A stretch of DNA of 64,000 bases from Bin5 sp965221345. Lineage in GTDB: Bacteria; Chloroflexota; Anaerolineae; Caldilineales; Caldilineaceae. The notes beneath the pieces were generated by a model, which had not been told where the DNA came from, did no database searches, and saw only the letters and a list, made by a program, of their open reading frames with translations. Position numbers and translations under genes: made by a program. Positions 42,981 to 51,512 of the stretch are shown in pieces. The DNA lies in the NCBI GenBank assembly GCA_965221345.1, contig CBDCSD010000002.1:3038001-3102000 (forward strand). Reading direction: 5' to 3'. Position 1 is the stretch's first letter; each line of letters starts with the position of its first letter.

Positions 42981-44054
42981 TTACGTCTCCAATCCTCTGT
43001 TGCCAAGAGCTATGGCTTCGAATTCCTGATGTGATTGGAGGAATGTTTCCCCAATTTCATCTACCAGTTTATTGAGAATCTTCATTACAACCACGGTGTC
43101 GAGGCTAACCCTTGTTGCAAGCAATGTAGTCGTGACTTGGTTTAGTGATACGGCGTTCGCATGTCCAGGATCTGCTAGCCTCGCATTACTCGGACCGGCC
43201 AGAAGCACCTTCTCCTTTGCCAAGTATAGGCCCAATCTAAAATTCGCGCCGTGTGAGTTAGCGTGTACGTTATCGCTGGCAATTTTGTAAAAAGGCCTAA
43301 AATGATCCAAGTTAACCTGTTTTTCAATTGCGCGAAATGTGGGCCTTGCAGGATCTGAAACACTTGCTGCCCAACCGTAGTCCTCCTTGAACGGCTTTCC
43401 GAACCGGTCAATTAGCCTGTCAAACTCTCGTTTTAGGCTGTCGAACTCCTCTTGCGAAAGCGACTCATCACTGTATCGGTCACAGAATTCCTGATGCTCA
43501 CACGCCAGCTTATACTGCTGAACTCTTTCGTGAAACAGATATCTTTCTGCTAAGTCTTTGCCGTGCTTACTGATAAAACTAGCAACGACTGCAATCTCAT
43601 GAAGTGACCGCCAGCGAGCATGCGCATCGTCGGCGTAGCCCGAACGCAACAAAGTGAGAATTGCCGACGAAATCTGGCATGCTCTTGCATGTAATCTTAT
43701 TAGGGCCGCGAACACAGCATCTCCTGACCCCACGGCATCATTGCCGAATTCACCGTTGAAATCTGTTCCTGCTTCAGTTGCCAAGATGACGAACAGTTCA
43801 AGGAGATCTAACGGCTTCCCCCAAATACTGTTGAGCCTCTCTTCAAACTGCCACCTGTCTTCTTTTACTTTCTCCAGATTTCCAGAAAAGAACTCGGCTT
43901 TGATAGTCACTAACATACCTTCTGCCGCCTCATCAGCAACTTCTGAAATCACACGCGATACTTTCCCGTCCAAGTCTTCCAAATCCTTTTCATACTCTTT
44001 ATCTGCAAAAATGTCCGAGAGTGTCGAATCCAAGATTTCTTGAAATCTGTACAT
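42981..44054 (-). CDS. DUF5677 domain-containing protein
   Basis: This is a helical protein of about 357 residues with the DUF5677 core: LLRSGYADDAHARWRSLHEI, ASFISKHGKDLAERYLFHERVQQYK and the late NVHANSHGANFRL histidine segment. The family is of unknown function and is frequently found in accessory or defence regions. The ATG at 44054 has TGGAG nine bases upstream; a GTG at 44069 is the alternative. It is the first gene of the block leading into the broken methyltransferase and the ATPase pairs. Confidence 0.7.
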   Translation of the reverse strand: MYRFQEILDSTLSDIFADKEYEKDLEDLDGKVSRVISEVADEAAEGMLVTIKAEFFSGNLEKVKEDRWQFEERLNSIWGKPLDLLELFVILATEAGTDFNGEFGNDAVGSGDAVFAALIRLHARACQISSAILTLLRSGYADDAHARWRSLHEIAVVASFISKHGKDLAERYLFHERVQQYKLACEHQEFCDRYSDESLSQEEFDSLKREFDRLIDRFGKPFKEDYGWAASVSDPARPTFRAIEKQVNLDHFRPFYKIASDNVHANSHGANFRLGLYLAKEKVLLAGPSNARLADPGHANAVSLNQVTTTLLATRVSLDTVVVMKILNKLVDEIGETFLQSHQEFEAIALGNRGLET

Positions 44055-44144
44055 CAGTTCTGTCTCCACTGCTCTAGCGCATCCATTTATTTCTTAACCA
44101 GAGACCAAAGTCTACTCAGCCATCTGCATTGACCGGCACGAGTG

Positions 44145-44357
44145 TCAATGGAATCCCCAATCATCAGGAGCGACACCTTCAAATGGACGGTTGTACTTGT
44201 AGGGCTCGCCTCGTAGCGGGTACCTGTCCTTCTTATCCCGAACTTCTTCAATCGGCTCTATAGTGACTTCCACTTTCTCGCCCGGTTTGAATGGCAGCCC
44301 GACCACAGTGAGAGATCCATTATCCGCCACGTCTGCTTTGGTCTTGAATGTTGCCAT
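44145..44357 (-). CDS. small antitoxin-like protein
   Basis: The 70-residue protein begins MATFKTKADVADNGSLTVVGLPFKPGEKVEVTI, a beta-rich pattern like AbrB-type or DUF104-like antitoxins (GLPF-pGe-Ve-ti), with a basic, tyrosine-rich tail ending DDWGFH. GAGAGG precedes the ATG. The toxin gene expected beside such an antitoxin is not present. It lies 25 bases after the next small gene on the same strand. Confidence 0.6.
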   Translation of the reverse strand: MATFKTKADVADNGSLTVVGLPFKPGEKVEVTIEPIEEVRDKKDRYPLRGEPYKYNRPFEGVAPDDWGFH

Positions 44358-44382
44358 ATTGCTTACCTCTCTTAGTTCAAAG

Positions 44383-44610
44383 CTAGATCAAATCCACGCT
44401 TTCGCACCGGCACATCGCTACTTCGGGCCGCAGCCTGAATGCACTGGGCACACTCATATCGTCGAAGTGGCAGAGTACGGCGTCCCGTACCATTGCCATC
44501 AATTCGGCCCAGTCTTCCCCTTGCGTGAAGATGCTGTAACCTAGCGCCCTGGCATCGTAGCCGCCTTTGACAGCTTCGGTTACTTCAAAGATAATCTCAG
44601 ATGGCTTCAT
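44383..44610 (-). CDS. HicB/DUF1902-like small protein
   Basis: The 75-residue protein reads IIFEVTEAVKGGYDARALGYSIFTQGEDW then MVRDAVLCHFDD, the common pattern of HicB-fold antitoxin-like proteins that are sometimes mislabelled as a 2-oxoisovalerate dehydrogenase fragment. AGGAG lies eight bases before the ATG. The partner HicA-type toxin is missing here. It is probably a lone antitoxin or a remnant of a toxin-antitoxin pair. Confidence 0.65.
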   Translation of the reverse strand: MKPSEIIFEVTEAVKGGYDARALGYSIFTQGEDWAELMAMVRDAVLCHFDDMSVPSAFRLRPEVAMCRCESVDLI

Positions 44611-44649
44611 CGAAAATTCTCCTATTTCATTGCCTCTCCTGCGGAAGCG

Positions 44650-45052
44650 TCATCGATCCCATGACGCCCGCTCGTCCTTGAGATAAGACTCCACATCCTC
44701 CGCACCCTTGAAGATGCGCTGCCCTGGCGCTTCGTCCAGGATGTCAGCTGCGGACCGCTTCAATGACCCATGCCCACTGTCGCGGTCTTCTCGAATAAGT
44801 AAGTGTGAGGGTGTCTGAGGCCGATCCCCAGTCTGCTGTTCGAGCAACCTCTTGAACAATTCCCGAAAAGCGCGTGTCTTTTCCTCCATATCATCCCCGG
44901 CGGCTTGTTCTAAAATGTGGCGCACCTCGCTTTCGAGTGAACGATTGTTCCCGGCGGCGCGTTGCTCCAGCCGCCTTACGACTTCGTCATCCAATCGCCC
45001 CGATCTTTCAAGACACTTCGTCATCCAATCGCCGGACTAGGACGGTTGCCAT
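44650..45052 (-). pseudogene. FitA-like antitoxin disrupted by a 34-bp duplication
   Basis: The ancestral start is ATG at 45052, preceded by GGAGAGG and encoding MATVLVRRLDDEV, the normal FitA ribbon-helix-helix beginning. A 34-bp tandem duplication then shifts the frame and brings a TGA after 14 codons. The body continues in another frame as LDDEVVRRLEQRAAGNNRSL with downstream homology (EVRHILEQAAG, then an acidic tail). A secondary ATG at 45024, without a ribosome site, could still express a shortened version. No PIN toxin is adjacent. Confidence 0.75.
44981..45033. repeat. 19-bp direct repeat spaced 34 bp
   Basis: ACTTCGTCATCCAATCGCC occurs at 44981-44999 and again at 45015-45033, 34 bp apart. 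It is the visible product of the duplication that disrupts the antitoxin gene; 34 is not a multiple of three. Confidence 0.95.
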
Positions 45053-45099
45053 AATTCCTCTCCATTATGCAAGAGTGAGCTTTTCCGTTGTTGGTGAGT

Positions 45100-45480
45100 T
45101 CAATCCCTGCTCTCCATCGTCTTGAGCCTCGTTGTTGGCAAGCGCTTAAGCGTCTGATTGCGCGGATCGACTTCAATGCCAACCGACTCGAGCGCGGTCA
45201 CGCCCAGCAGTGGCTCCGCGTCCGCTTCACCATATATAATCGTCCCGCCGACGATCTCGCCCATGAACTCGATGTCACCGGTTGTTATATCGAGCCTGAC
45301 CTCGCTACCGTCGGCCAAGCCATATACGCGTTGTCCCTTGGGTTTGAGTCCGATGGCCTCCAGGTGCGGCCTGGGGACAAGTGAGTCGATCGCGCCCGTA
45401 TCAACCAGAAAAAGCCCTTCCCAGGTCCTGTCCGGCTCGGCCGGGTTCCGAATGACGACCGTTACCTGTGTTATTCCCAC
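45100..45480 (-). CDS. retropepsin-like clan AA aspartic protease
   Basis: The 126-residue protein contains the aspartyl protease active-site motif FLVDTGAIDSLVP and a later hydrophobic GVTALESVGIEVD, as in single-domain retropepsin-like proteins that work as dimers. YGLADGSEVRLDI fits the flap region. It starts at GTG with a strong AAGGAGGG about seven bases upstream. There is no signal peptide. It is the first gene of the small-gene block. Its target is unknown; such proteins are common near toxin-antitoxin genes. Confidence 0.75.
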   Translation of the reverse strand: MGITQVTVVIRNPAEPDRTWEGLFLVDTGAIDSLVPRPHLEAIGLKPKGQRVYGLADGSEVRLDITTGDIEFMGEIVGGTIIYGEADAEPLLGVTALESVGIEVDPRNQTLKRLPTTRLKTMESRD

Positions 45481-45807
45481 TCCCGTCCCTCCTTCTGCTG
45501 TTGCCTAACCTCGCAGGGCGCCTCGGCGCTAGCGGCCTTCAATATTGATGTGCAATGGCTCGCCCACAGCGCCCAAAGGATCGCACATCAGCACGAGCCG
45601 CGGGCTGGGCATGGCGCAATGAATGTCGGGGCCAGACCGGCTGTTGCTGCGCACAAGTTCATGTTACAACATATGTTCTGTTCTGCCAAGCATTCGAAAG
45701 TCTCGGCAAACGGCGCACTCGCAGCCTGTCTATGGTAAAATACCCGCCAACAGTCCGCCCACAGTCTTTGGAAGGGCAAGCGAGCGGAAGCTTGGAGGAC
45801 AGTTGTG
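45481..45807. other. intergenic region, no gene supported
   Basis: This 327-base divergent spacer separates the aspartic protease gene from the E1-beta gene. It contains the protease ribosome site and an A/T-rich stretch near 45725-45740 that could hold a -10 element for the plus strand, but no complete promoter stands out. The reading frames crossing it are not convincing. Confidence 0.5.
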
Positions 45808-46794
45808 ATGACCAACACGCAGGAACTGACCTACATCGCCGCGATCACCGAAGCGCTCGATGTAGAATTGGCGCGCGATCCGGAGGTGATCATCTTCGGC
45901 GAGGATGTGGCCGGACCCTTCGGCGGCGCCTTCAAAGTGACCAAGCCGCTGACCGACAAATACCCGCCCGAGCGCATCTTCAACACGCCCATGTGCGAGA
46001 ACGCCTTCATCAGCATGGGCACCGGCATGGCGCTGATGGGGATGCGCCCTGTCATCGAGATGCAGTTCGCCGACTTCATCTCCAGCGGCTTTGACAGCAT
46101 CGTCCAATTCGCCGCCACCAACCACTACCGCTGGCGGGCGCCCGTGCCGTGGGTGATCCGCGCGCCTTGCGATGGCGGCTTGCGCTCCGGCCCCTTCCAC
46201 AGCCAGAACCCGGAGGCGTGGTTCACACACTCGCCCGGCCTCAAAGTGGTGGCGCCGGGGACCCCAGCCGATGCCAAAGGCCTGTTGATCGCGGCCATCC
46301 GCGACAACAATCCCGTCATCTACATGGAGAGCAAGATCCTCTACCGTTCGGAGCGCGGCCCTGTTCCGGAGGGCGAGTACATCGTGCCAATCGGCGAGGC
46401 CCATATTGCGCGGGACGGCACCGACCTGTCGATAGTCACCTACGGCGCTCAAGTGCGCGAGGCGCAGGAAGCGGCCGGGCGGCTGAACCAGGAGGGCATC
46501 GACGCCGAAATCCTGGACCTGCGGACGCTCAAGCCGCTGGACACTGCGGCGATTCTGGAGAGCGCACGCAAGACCGGCAAAGTGCTGATCGTCCACAGCG
46601 CCACAGGCAATACCGGCATCGGCGCAGAGGTGGCGGCGCTGATCGCGCAGGAGGCCTTTGAATGGCTCGACGCACCGATCCAACGGCTGACCGGCCTCGA
46701 CATTCCCGTGCCTTTCAGCCCAACTCTGGAGGACGCCTACCGCCCCAGCGCCGACAAGATCTACGCGCGCGCGAAGGAACTGGTGGCGTTCTGA
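45808..46794 (+). CDS. 2-oxoacid dehydrogenase E1 beta subunit (orphan)
   Basis: This is a 328-residue E1-beta/transketolase-C type protein. Typical segments are TYIAAITEALDVELARDPEV, VIIFGEDVAGPFGGAFKVT (thiamine-site glutamate region), FNTPMCENAFISMGTGMAL and the C-terminal domain with LEDAYRPSADKI. It would form part of pyruvate, branched-chain or acetoin dehydrogenase. No E1-alpha, E2 or E3 gene is adjacent, which is unusual since E1-alpha normally precedes it. GGAGG lies upstream; GTG 45805 or ATG 45808 could be used. The Nudix gene starts two bases after its stop. Confidence 0.88.
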   Translation: MTNTQELTYIAAITEALDVELARDPEVIIFGEDVAGPFGGAFKVTKPLTDKYPPERIFNTPMCENAFISMGTGMALMGMRPVIEMQFADFISSGFDSIVQFAATNHYRWRAPVPWVIRAPCDGGLRSGPFHSQNPEAWFTHSPGLKVVAPGTPADAKGLLIAAIRDNNPVIYMESKILYRSERGPVPEGEYIVPIGEAHIARDGTDLSIVTYGAQVREAQEAAGRLNQEGIDAEILDLRTLKPLDTAAILESARKTGKVLIVHSATGNTGIGAEVAALIAQEAFEWLDAPIQRLTGLDIPVPFSPTLEDAYRPSADKIYARAKELVAF

Positions 46795-46796
46795 AC

Positions 46797-47456
46797 ATGG
46801 CCAATCACGGTTTGAAACTGGCAACCCTCTGCTATGTACAACGCCCCGGCCAGACCCTGATGCTGCACAGGGTCAAGCGGGCCAACGACTACCATGAAGG
46901 CAAATGGAACGGTCTGGGCGGAAAGTTCGAGCAGGGGGAATCGCCGGAAGAGTGCGTCGCGCGCGAGGTATACGAAGAGAGCGGGCTGGTGTGCGTCGAC
47001 CCCGCCCTGCGCGGCCAGATCACATTTCCCAACTTCGACGGCCAGGCCGACTGGTATGTGTGGCTCTTCCTCGCCCAGCACTGGACCGGCCAACTGCGCG
47101 AATCGCCGGAAGGGAGTCTGGCCTGGATCGACAACGACCGCCTAATGGATCTGAACCTGTGGCCGGGCGACAGGCTGTTTATCCCATGGATGTTCGAGGA
47201 TCGTTACTTTTCGGCAAAGTTCCTCTACCACGAAGGCGACTTTCAGGGCTACCAGGCCACCTTTTACAGCCCAGGCGGGCGCATCGACCGCGAGAGTTAC
47301 GAGCATAAGACGGAGGTCGCCGCGGCCGATTTCGAGCCTGTCTACCAGCCGGCTGACGACACCTACTGCTGGCTGTGCGACGGCGCGGTAAGCAAGCGCC
47401 ACTGCAAAATCATCTGCCTGCAGTGCGGGTTTACGCGCGACTGTAGCGACCCGTAA
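46797..47456 (+). CDS. Nudix hydrolase with C-terminal zinc ribbon
   Basis: This is a 219-residue protein. The Nudix box is visible as GGKFEQGE followed by REVYEESGL, within an 8-oxo-dGTP-diphosphatase-like domain. The C terminus is a separate four-cysteine zinc ribbon, CWLCDGAVSKRHCKIICLQC, then GFTRDCSDP, a motif usually encoded as a separate small protein. The ATG is two bases after the E1-beta stop, so translation is probably coupled. Substrate likely a modified nucleotide; the ribbon may direct it to nucleic acid or a partner. Confidence 0.82.
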   Translation: MANHGLKLATLCYVQRPGQTLMLHRVKRANDYHEGKWNGLGGKFEQGESPEECVAREVYEESGLVCVDPALRGQITFPNFDGQADWYVWLFLAQHWTGQLRESPEGSLAWIDNDRLMDLNLWPGDRLFIPWMFEDRYFSAKFLYHEGDFQGYQATFYSPGGRIDRESYEHKTEVAAADFEPVYQPADDTYCWLCDGAVSKRHCKIICLQCGFTRDCSDP

Positions 47457-47534
47457 GGCGCCAATGGACTGTGGGCTTGATCAGGCGGTTAAGCGCCCGC
47501 TTGCCGGCAGATTCCTGGCCCTTTGGCCCTCTTG

Positions 47535-49559
47535 TTACTCAGCGAGGGCTTTCTCGCCGGCGGCAAGTACCTCCAGGATGCGGTCGGTATCATAAACGCA
47601 TCCGGCCCATGTGCCGCCGCTGACGGCCTGCAGGGCCGCCCAGAGACGGGTATCGTCGGGAAGGCGCGGATCGGCGGTCAGGTCAGGATGCGGGGAGCGG
47701 CTGGCCAACAGGGCGGAACCCGCCTCGCGCTGTGCTGAACTGTCGACCCCATTCCCACTACTCCCACTGCCATTTCTTCCCGGCGGCGTTAGCAAGTTGA
47801 GGGTGCCCCGCAGGTTGACAGTGTCCACTTCGATCTCGATCGTATCCCCTTCACGCACGCGGCCAATCGCGCCGCCCGCCAGCGCCTCGGGCCCGATGTG
47901 GCCGATGCAGGCGCCGGTGCTCACACCGGAAAAACGGGCATCCGTGATCAGCGCCACCTGCTTGCCGAAGGGCAGATAGCGTAGCGCCGACGTCAACTGG
48001 TAGGTCTCCTCCATGCCGCTGCCCATCGGGCCCCGACCGATCAATACGAGTATGTCACCGGCCTGGACCGGCTTTTCGTGGTTGCCTTTGATGGCGGCGA
48101 TGGCCTCCCGCTCGCTGACGAAGACCCGCGCTGGGCCGGTCTTGCGGTAGATGCCGTCCCCGTCAACCACTGAGGGATCGATTGCGGTGCTCTTGATCAC
48201 CGATCCTTCGGGGGACAGGTTGCCGGTGGGGAAGGTGACCGTACTGGTCAACCCGCGCGCGGCTGCCGTTTCCGGGTCCATAATGACGTCATCGGGGTCA
48301 ATGCCGTCGGCCGTGTAGAGACGCTCGCGCAGGCGCTTGCGGCGTTCGCTGCCCTGCCATTCGTCGAGCAGGTCGCCGAGCTCGCGGCCATGGACGGTGA
48401 TGGCGTCCAGGTGCAGGAGGTCCAGGTCGCGCAGATGGAGCATCACCTCGGGCACGCCGCCGGCGAGGAAGGCCTGAATGGTGGGATGGCCCGTGGGCCC
48501 ATTGGGCAGGACATCGACAAGCCGGGGCACAACCCCGTTGACCCGCTGCCAGTCGGCCACGGTCGGGCGAGGCAGTCCGGCAGCGTGCGCGACGGCGGGA
48601 ATGTGGAGCAACAGATTGGTCGACCCGCCAAAGGCGGCGTGGACGACCATGGCGTTGTGAAGGGCCTTCTCGGTGAGAATGTCGGCGCAAGCAATCTCAT
48701 TTTCGTGTAGTGACACCAAAGCGCTCGCTGAGCGATCGGCTGCATCCTTCCAAATTGGCTGACCCGAAGGCGCCAGCGCGGCGTGCATGAGCGTGAGACC
48801 CAGCGCTTCGGCCACAACCTGGGCGGTCGCTGCCGTGCCGAGGAACTGGCAACCCCCGCCAGGTGAGGCGCAGGCGCGGCAGCCCAGTTCTGCGGCCTCT
48901 TCCATTGTGATTTCGCCGTGGGAGAAGCGGGCGCCGATGGTCTGAACTTTGCCGGCGTCCTCACCGTCACTGGGGGGAAGGGTTACGCCGCCGGGTACGA
49001 TCACAACCGGCAGTTCGCGTTGCGCCGCCAGGGCCACCATCATCGCCGGCAGCCCTTTGTCGCAGGTGGCTACGCCCATCACACCCTTTCGTGTAGGTAA
49101 CGACCGGATCAGACGGCGCAGGACAATGGCGGCGTCGTTACGGTAGGGTAGCGAGTCCATCATTCCTGTCGTGCCCTGCGTGCGGCCATCACATGGGTCG
49201 GTCACGAAGCCGGCAAACGGCACCATTCCCAGCTCTTTGAGCCTCGCGGCCGCGGCCTCCATCAGCAGGCCGACCTCCCAGTGGCCGGTATGGTAGCCGA
49301 GGGCGATCGGCGATCCGTCAGGCGCGCGGATGCCGCCCTGTGTGCTGAGAATGAGGAACTCGGGATTGCGCAGGCGGCGGGGGCTCCAGCCCATGCCGGC
49401 GTCCTGCGTGAGGCCGAAGATGTCGCCGCTGGGCGCGTTGCGCAGGAACTCTTCGTCCAGTGGCAAGGAGCCGGTGGGGCCGACGGCATGGGTCTGGACG
49501 TCGAAAAGGCTGCTTTCGTCGTTGTCTACCGGGATGTGGCTGGAACTCTTGGCGGGCAT
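47535..49559 (-). CDS. yjhG: YjhG/YagF-type sugar-acid dehydratase
   Basis: This is a 674-residue IlvD/EDD-family dehydratase of the YjhG/YagF (D-xylonate dehydratase) branch. It shows near-continuous similarity to E. coli YjhG: FGLTQDAGMGWSPRRL, SDPCDGRTQG-like FVTDPCDGRTQGTTG, GVATCDKGLPAMM, PGGGCQFLGT and DARFSGVSTGACIGHIGPEALAGG. The iron-sulfur cysteines are in those DPCDG, ATCDKG and GGGCQ segments. The ATG at 49559 has AAAGGA upstream. It probably converts an aldonic acid such as xylonate to the 2-keto-3-deoxy acid. Lactonase and dehydrogenase genes nearby support this. Confidence 0.93.
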   Translation of the reverse strand: MPAKSSSHIPVDNDESSLFDVQTHAVGPTGSLPLDEEFLRNAPSGDIFGLTQDAGMGWSPRRLRNPEFLILSTQGGIRAPDGSPIALGYHTGHWEVGLLMEAAAARLKELGMVPFAGFVTDPCDGRTQGTTGMMDSLPYRNDAAIVLRRLIRSLPTRKGVMGVATCDKGLPAMMVALAAQRELPVVIVPGGVTLPPSDGEDAGKVQTIGARFSHGEITMEEAAELGCRACASPGGGCQFLGTAATAQVVAEALGLTLMHAALAPSGQPIWKDAADRSASALVSLHENEIACADILTEKALHNAMVVHAAFGGSTNLLLHIPAVAHAAGLPRPTVADWQRVNGVVPRLVDVLPNGPTGHPTIQAFLAGGVPEVMLHLRDLDLLHLDAITVHGRELGDLLDEWQGSERRKRLRERLYTADGIDPDDVIMDPETAAARGLTSTVTFPTGNLSPEGSVIKSTAIDPSVVDGDGIYRKTGPARVFVSEREAIAAIKGNHEKPVQAGDILVLIGRGPMGSGMEETYQLTSALRYLPFGKQVALITDARFSGVSTGACIGHIGPEALAGGAIGRVREGDTIEIEVDTVNLRGTLNLLTPPGRNGSGSSGNGVDSSAQREAGSALLASRSPHPDLTADPRLPDDTRLWAALQAVSGGTWAGCVYDTDRILEVLAAGEKALAE

Positions 49560-49627
49560 GGTCACATTTCCTTTGCGGAGAAAAGCTCCTCGTATTTACA
49601 CACATTTTTGTGCTCTTTTGCTTGCTC

Positions 49628-49656
49628 TTTATAGCACGGGCAGTTAAGATGGACAA
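49628..49656 (-). promoter_or_regulatory. candidate promoter of the sugar-acid dehydratase gene
   Basis: Minus-strand TTGTCC (49651-49656), 17 bases, then TATAAA (49628-49633), about 70 bases before the dehydratase start. The same A/T-rich site read on the plus strand offers a weaker TTGTGC-16-TATAGC for the methyltransferase gene at 49701, so the two genes may share an overlapping divergent promoter. Confidence 0.45.
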
Positions 49657-49700
49657 CCACCAAGCAGAGGGATTTCTTATAGTCATCTGGAGTTTGGCGG

Positions 49701-50435
49701 ATGAAGAATACGCAACGATACGATGCCTTCGGTCTGCTGTTGACCCACCATTTCACCGGCGAAACCTGCTGTGAGTTTATTGAGCGCGACGACGGTTATC
49801 TGGTTGCTACCGACAATCTGGATGCCTATTTTGCAACCTTCTGCGAATGGCCTCCCCGCATGCAGCAGGCGATGCAATCTGTGCGCGGGCGCGTACTGGA
49901 TGTGGGGCTTGGCGCCGGGCGCTTTGCCCTGTATTTGCAGGAACAGGGTCACGAGGTCGTTGGCATAGATGTGTCGCCGGGCGCGCTCGAAATCAGCCGC
50001 AAACGGGGCGTGGCCGATGCGCGCCAGCTGGCTTTCCACAAAATAGACGCTTCGCTGGGCATATTCGATACGGTCCTGATGATGGGCAACAATTTCGGCC
50101 TGTTCGCCAATCCCCGCCGGGCGAAGTGGATGCTGCGCCGTCTCAAGAAGCTCACCAGTCAGAATGCCCGCATCGTGGCCGAATCGCTCGATGTTTACGG
50201 CACCGATAAGCCGGAGCATCTTGCCTACCATGACCGCAACCGGCGACGTGGCCGGATGGCCGGCGAGATTCGTCTGCGAGTCCGCTACCGGGAGCTGATT
50301 GGCGACTGGTTTGATTATCTGATGGTCTCACAAGCAGAAATGCAGGAGATTGTCGAGGATACCGGCTGGCGCGTCGCTGAATTCCTAGGCAGCGCCGGCG
50401 GGCAGTATGTGGGGGTAATCGAAAAAGAGGAATGA
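49701..50435 (+). CDS. class I SAM-dependent methyltransferase
   Basis: This is a 244-residue methyltransferase with the SAM-binding motif I VLDVGLGAGRFALYL, the acidic strand VVGIDVSPGALEISRKR, and motif IV FDTVLMMGNNFGLF. No additional domain. The substrate is unknown; small molecules are typical for this shape. GGAG lies nine bases before the ATG. An uronate-dehydrogenase-like gene follows on the same strand after 54 bases. Confidence 0.83.
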   Translation: MKNTQRYDAFGLLLTHHFTGETCCEFIERDDGYLVATDNLDAYFATFCEWPPRMQQAMQSVRGRVLDVGLGAGRFALYLQEQGHEVVGIDVSPGALEISRKRGVADARQLAFHKIDASLGIFDTVLMMGNNFGLFANPRRAKWMLRRLKKLTSQNARIVAESLDVYGTDKPEHLAYHDRNRRRGRMAGEIRLRVRYRELIGDWFDYLMVSQAEMQEIVEDTGWRVAEFLGSAGGQYVGVIEKEE

Positions 50436-50489
50436 ACCGGCAACTTGCAGTTGTCCGCCGGCCACCCATATCGCACATGAGGTTACAAA

Positions 50490-51227
50490 ATGACTCGTAA
50501 AGTCCTTCTCACCGGCGCGGCCGGCAAAGTCGGCAGTTTTTTCGTTAACGCCTACGTTGACGCCTATGAATTCGTCCTCACGGATATTGTAGAGCCGGCG
50601 GAGACGAAAGGTGCCCCCTTCACACAGGCCGACCTGAGCGACTTCGATGCAGTCCGCCCGCTATGTGACGGCATCGACACCGTGGTTCACTTGGGCGCCG
50701 ACCCGCGCATGGATGCTCCGTGGGAGAGCCTGCTGCCCAACAATGTAATTGCCGCCTACAATGTGTTTGAGTCGGCCCGGCAGGCCGGCTGCCGTCGCGT
50801 CGTCTACGCCAGCAGCATCAACGCAGTGTTGGGCTATCCCCTTGATCAGCAGGTGCAAACCAGCCAGCCCGTCTACCCCGTCAACCTGTATGGCGCGACA
50901 AAGTGCTGGGGCGAGGCGCTGGCCCGCTTCTACTCGGCCGCGCACGGTCTCTCCTGCCTGTGCCTGCGTTTCGGGGCCGTCCAGTACCGCGATTCGGAAT
51001 GGATTCACTTGGACCACCACTATATCGATATCATCCAGACGCTGGACGACAATGCCCGCCTGATCGCGGCCGCAGTTGAGGCCGGCGACGACGTGCAGTT
51101 TGGCAACTTCCATGGCATTTCCGACAACCGCTACAAGCGCCTGGACATGACCGACACTAAGGAGATCCTGAACTACACGCCCCTGGATGACGCCTTCGAG
51201 ATGGCGCGCGGCCGCGGCAAACTGTAA
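50490..51227 (+). CDS. NAD-dependent epimerase/dehydratase (uronate dehydrogenase-like)
   Basis: This is a 245-residue short-chain extended-type Rossmann protein with LLTGAAGKVGSFF, the LGADPRMDAPWE region and the catalytic Y-x-x-x-K in VNLYGATKCWGE. Its short length and the absence of a sugar-nucleotide-binding extension resemble uronate dehydrogenases, which oxidise hexuronates to aldaro-lactones. Such a reaction would feed the SMP-30 lactonase next door. The substrate is inferred from context only. Confidence 0.75.
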   Translation: MTRKVLLTGAAGKVGSFFVNAYVDAYEFVLTDIVEPAETKGAPFTQADLSDFDAVRPLCDGIDTVVHLGADPRMDAPWESLLPNNVIAAYNVFESARQAGCRRVVYASSINAVLGYPLDQQVQTSQPVYPVNLYGATKCWGEALARFYSAAHGLSCLCLRFGAVQYRDSEWIHLDHHYIDIIQTLDDNARLIAAAVEAGDDVQFGNFHGISDNRYKRLDMTDTKEILNYTPLDDAFEMARGRGKL

Positions 51228-51260
51228 GCGCGCCCGGCAGCGCCACCCGTAACCCACTCC

Positions 51261-51482
51261 TCAGCCAAGGCCTTTAAGTTCGGCGTCGATAGCCAGCAAT
51301 TTTTCCTGAGTAACGCCCGCCTGCACCGCCTCCGGGTAGTAAGAGATCTGCATTAAGGTCATTTGCATTGCCATCGGCAGGTCGGGATGGGAAGACGCGC
51401 CGGGCAGGTGCCTCTCAAGAATTGCCTTGGCCTGCTCGTCACTCAAGAGATCCCGCAACGTTGAGTGAATGCTGTAGGACAT
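51261..51482 (-). CDS. small helical domain protein
   Basis: The protein of about 73 residues begins MSYSIHSTLRDLLSDEQAKAILERHLPG, a helical domain that elsewhere occurs at the C terminus of sugar-active enzymes, and ends in QEKLLAIDAELKGLG. Here it stands alone. GGAGAA precedes the ATG at 51482; a longer frame starts 18 bases earlier. It is co-directional with the lactonase, 30 bases away. Function unknown. Confidence 0.6.
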   Translation of the reverse strand: MSYSIHSTLRDLLSDEQAKAILERHLPGASSHPDLPMAMQMTLMQISYYPEAVQAGVTQEKLLAIDAELKGLG

Positions 51483-51512
51483 TGGACTGTTCTCCTTCAA
51501 CTGCTCTCAAAT

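Noticed and set aside
44383..44610. Small protein considered as a fragment of 2-oxoisovalerate dehydrogenase, a label often seen for such proteins
   Set aside because: The pattern is that of a complete HicB-fold protein with its own ribosome site; the real E1-beta nearby is on the other strand and unrelated.
45730..46824. A 364-codon minus-strand frame opposite the E1-beta gene
   Set aside because: It is an antisense shadow of a gene with strong family motifs.
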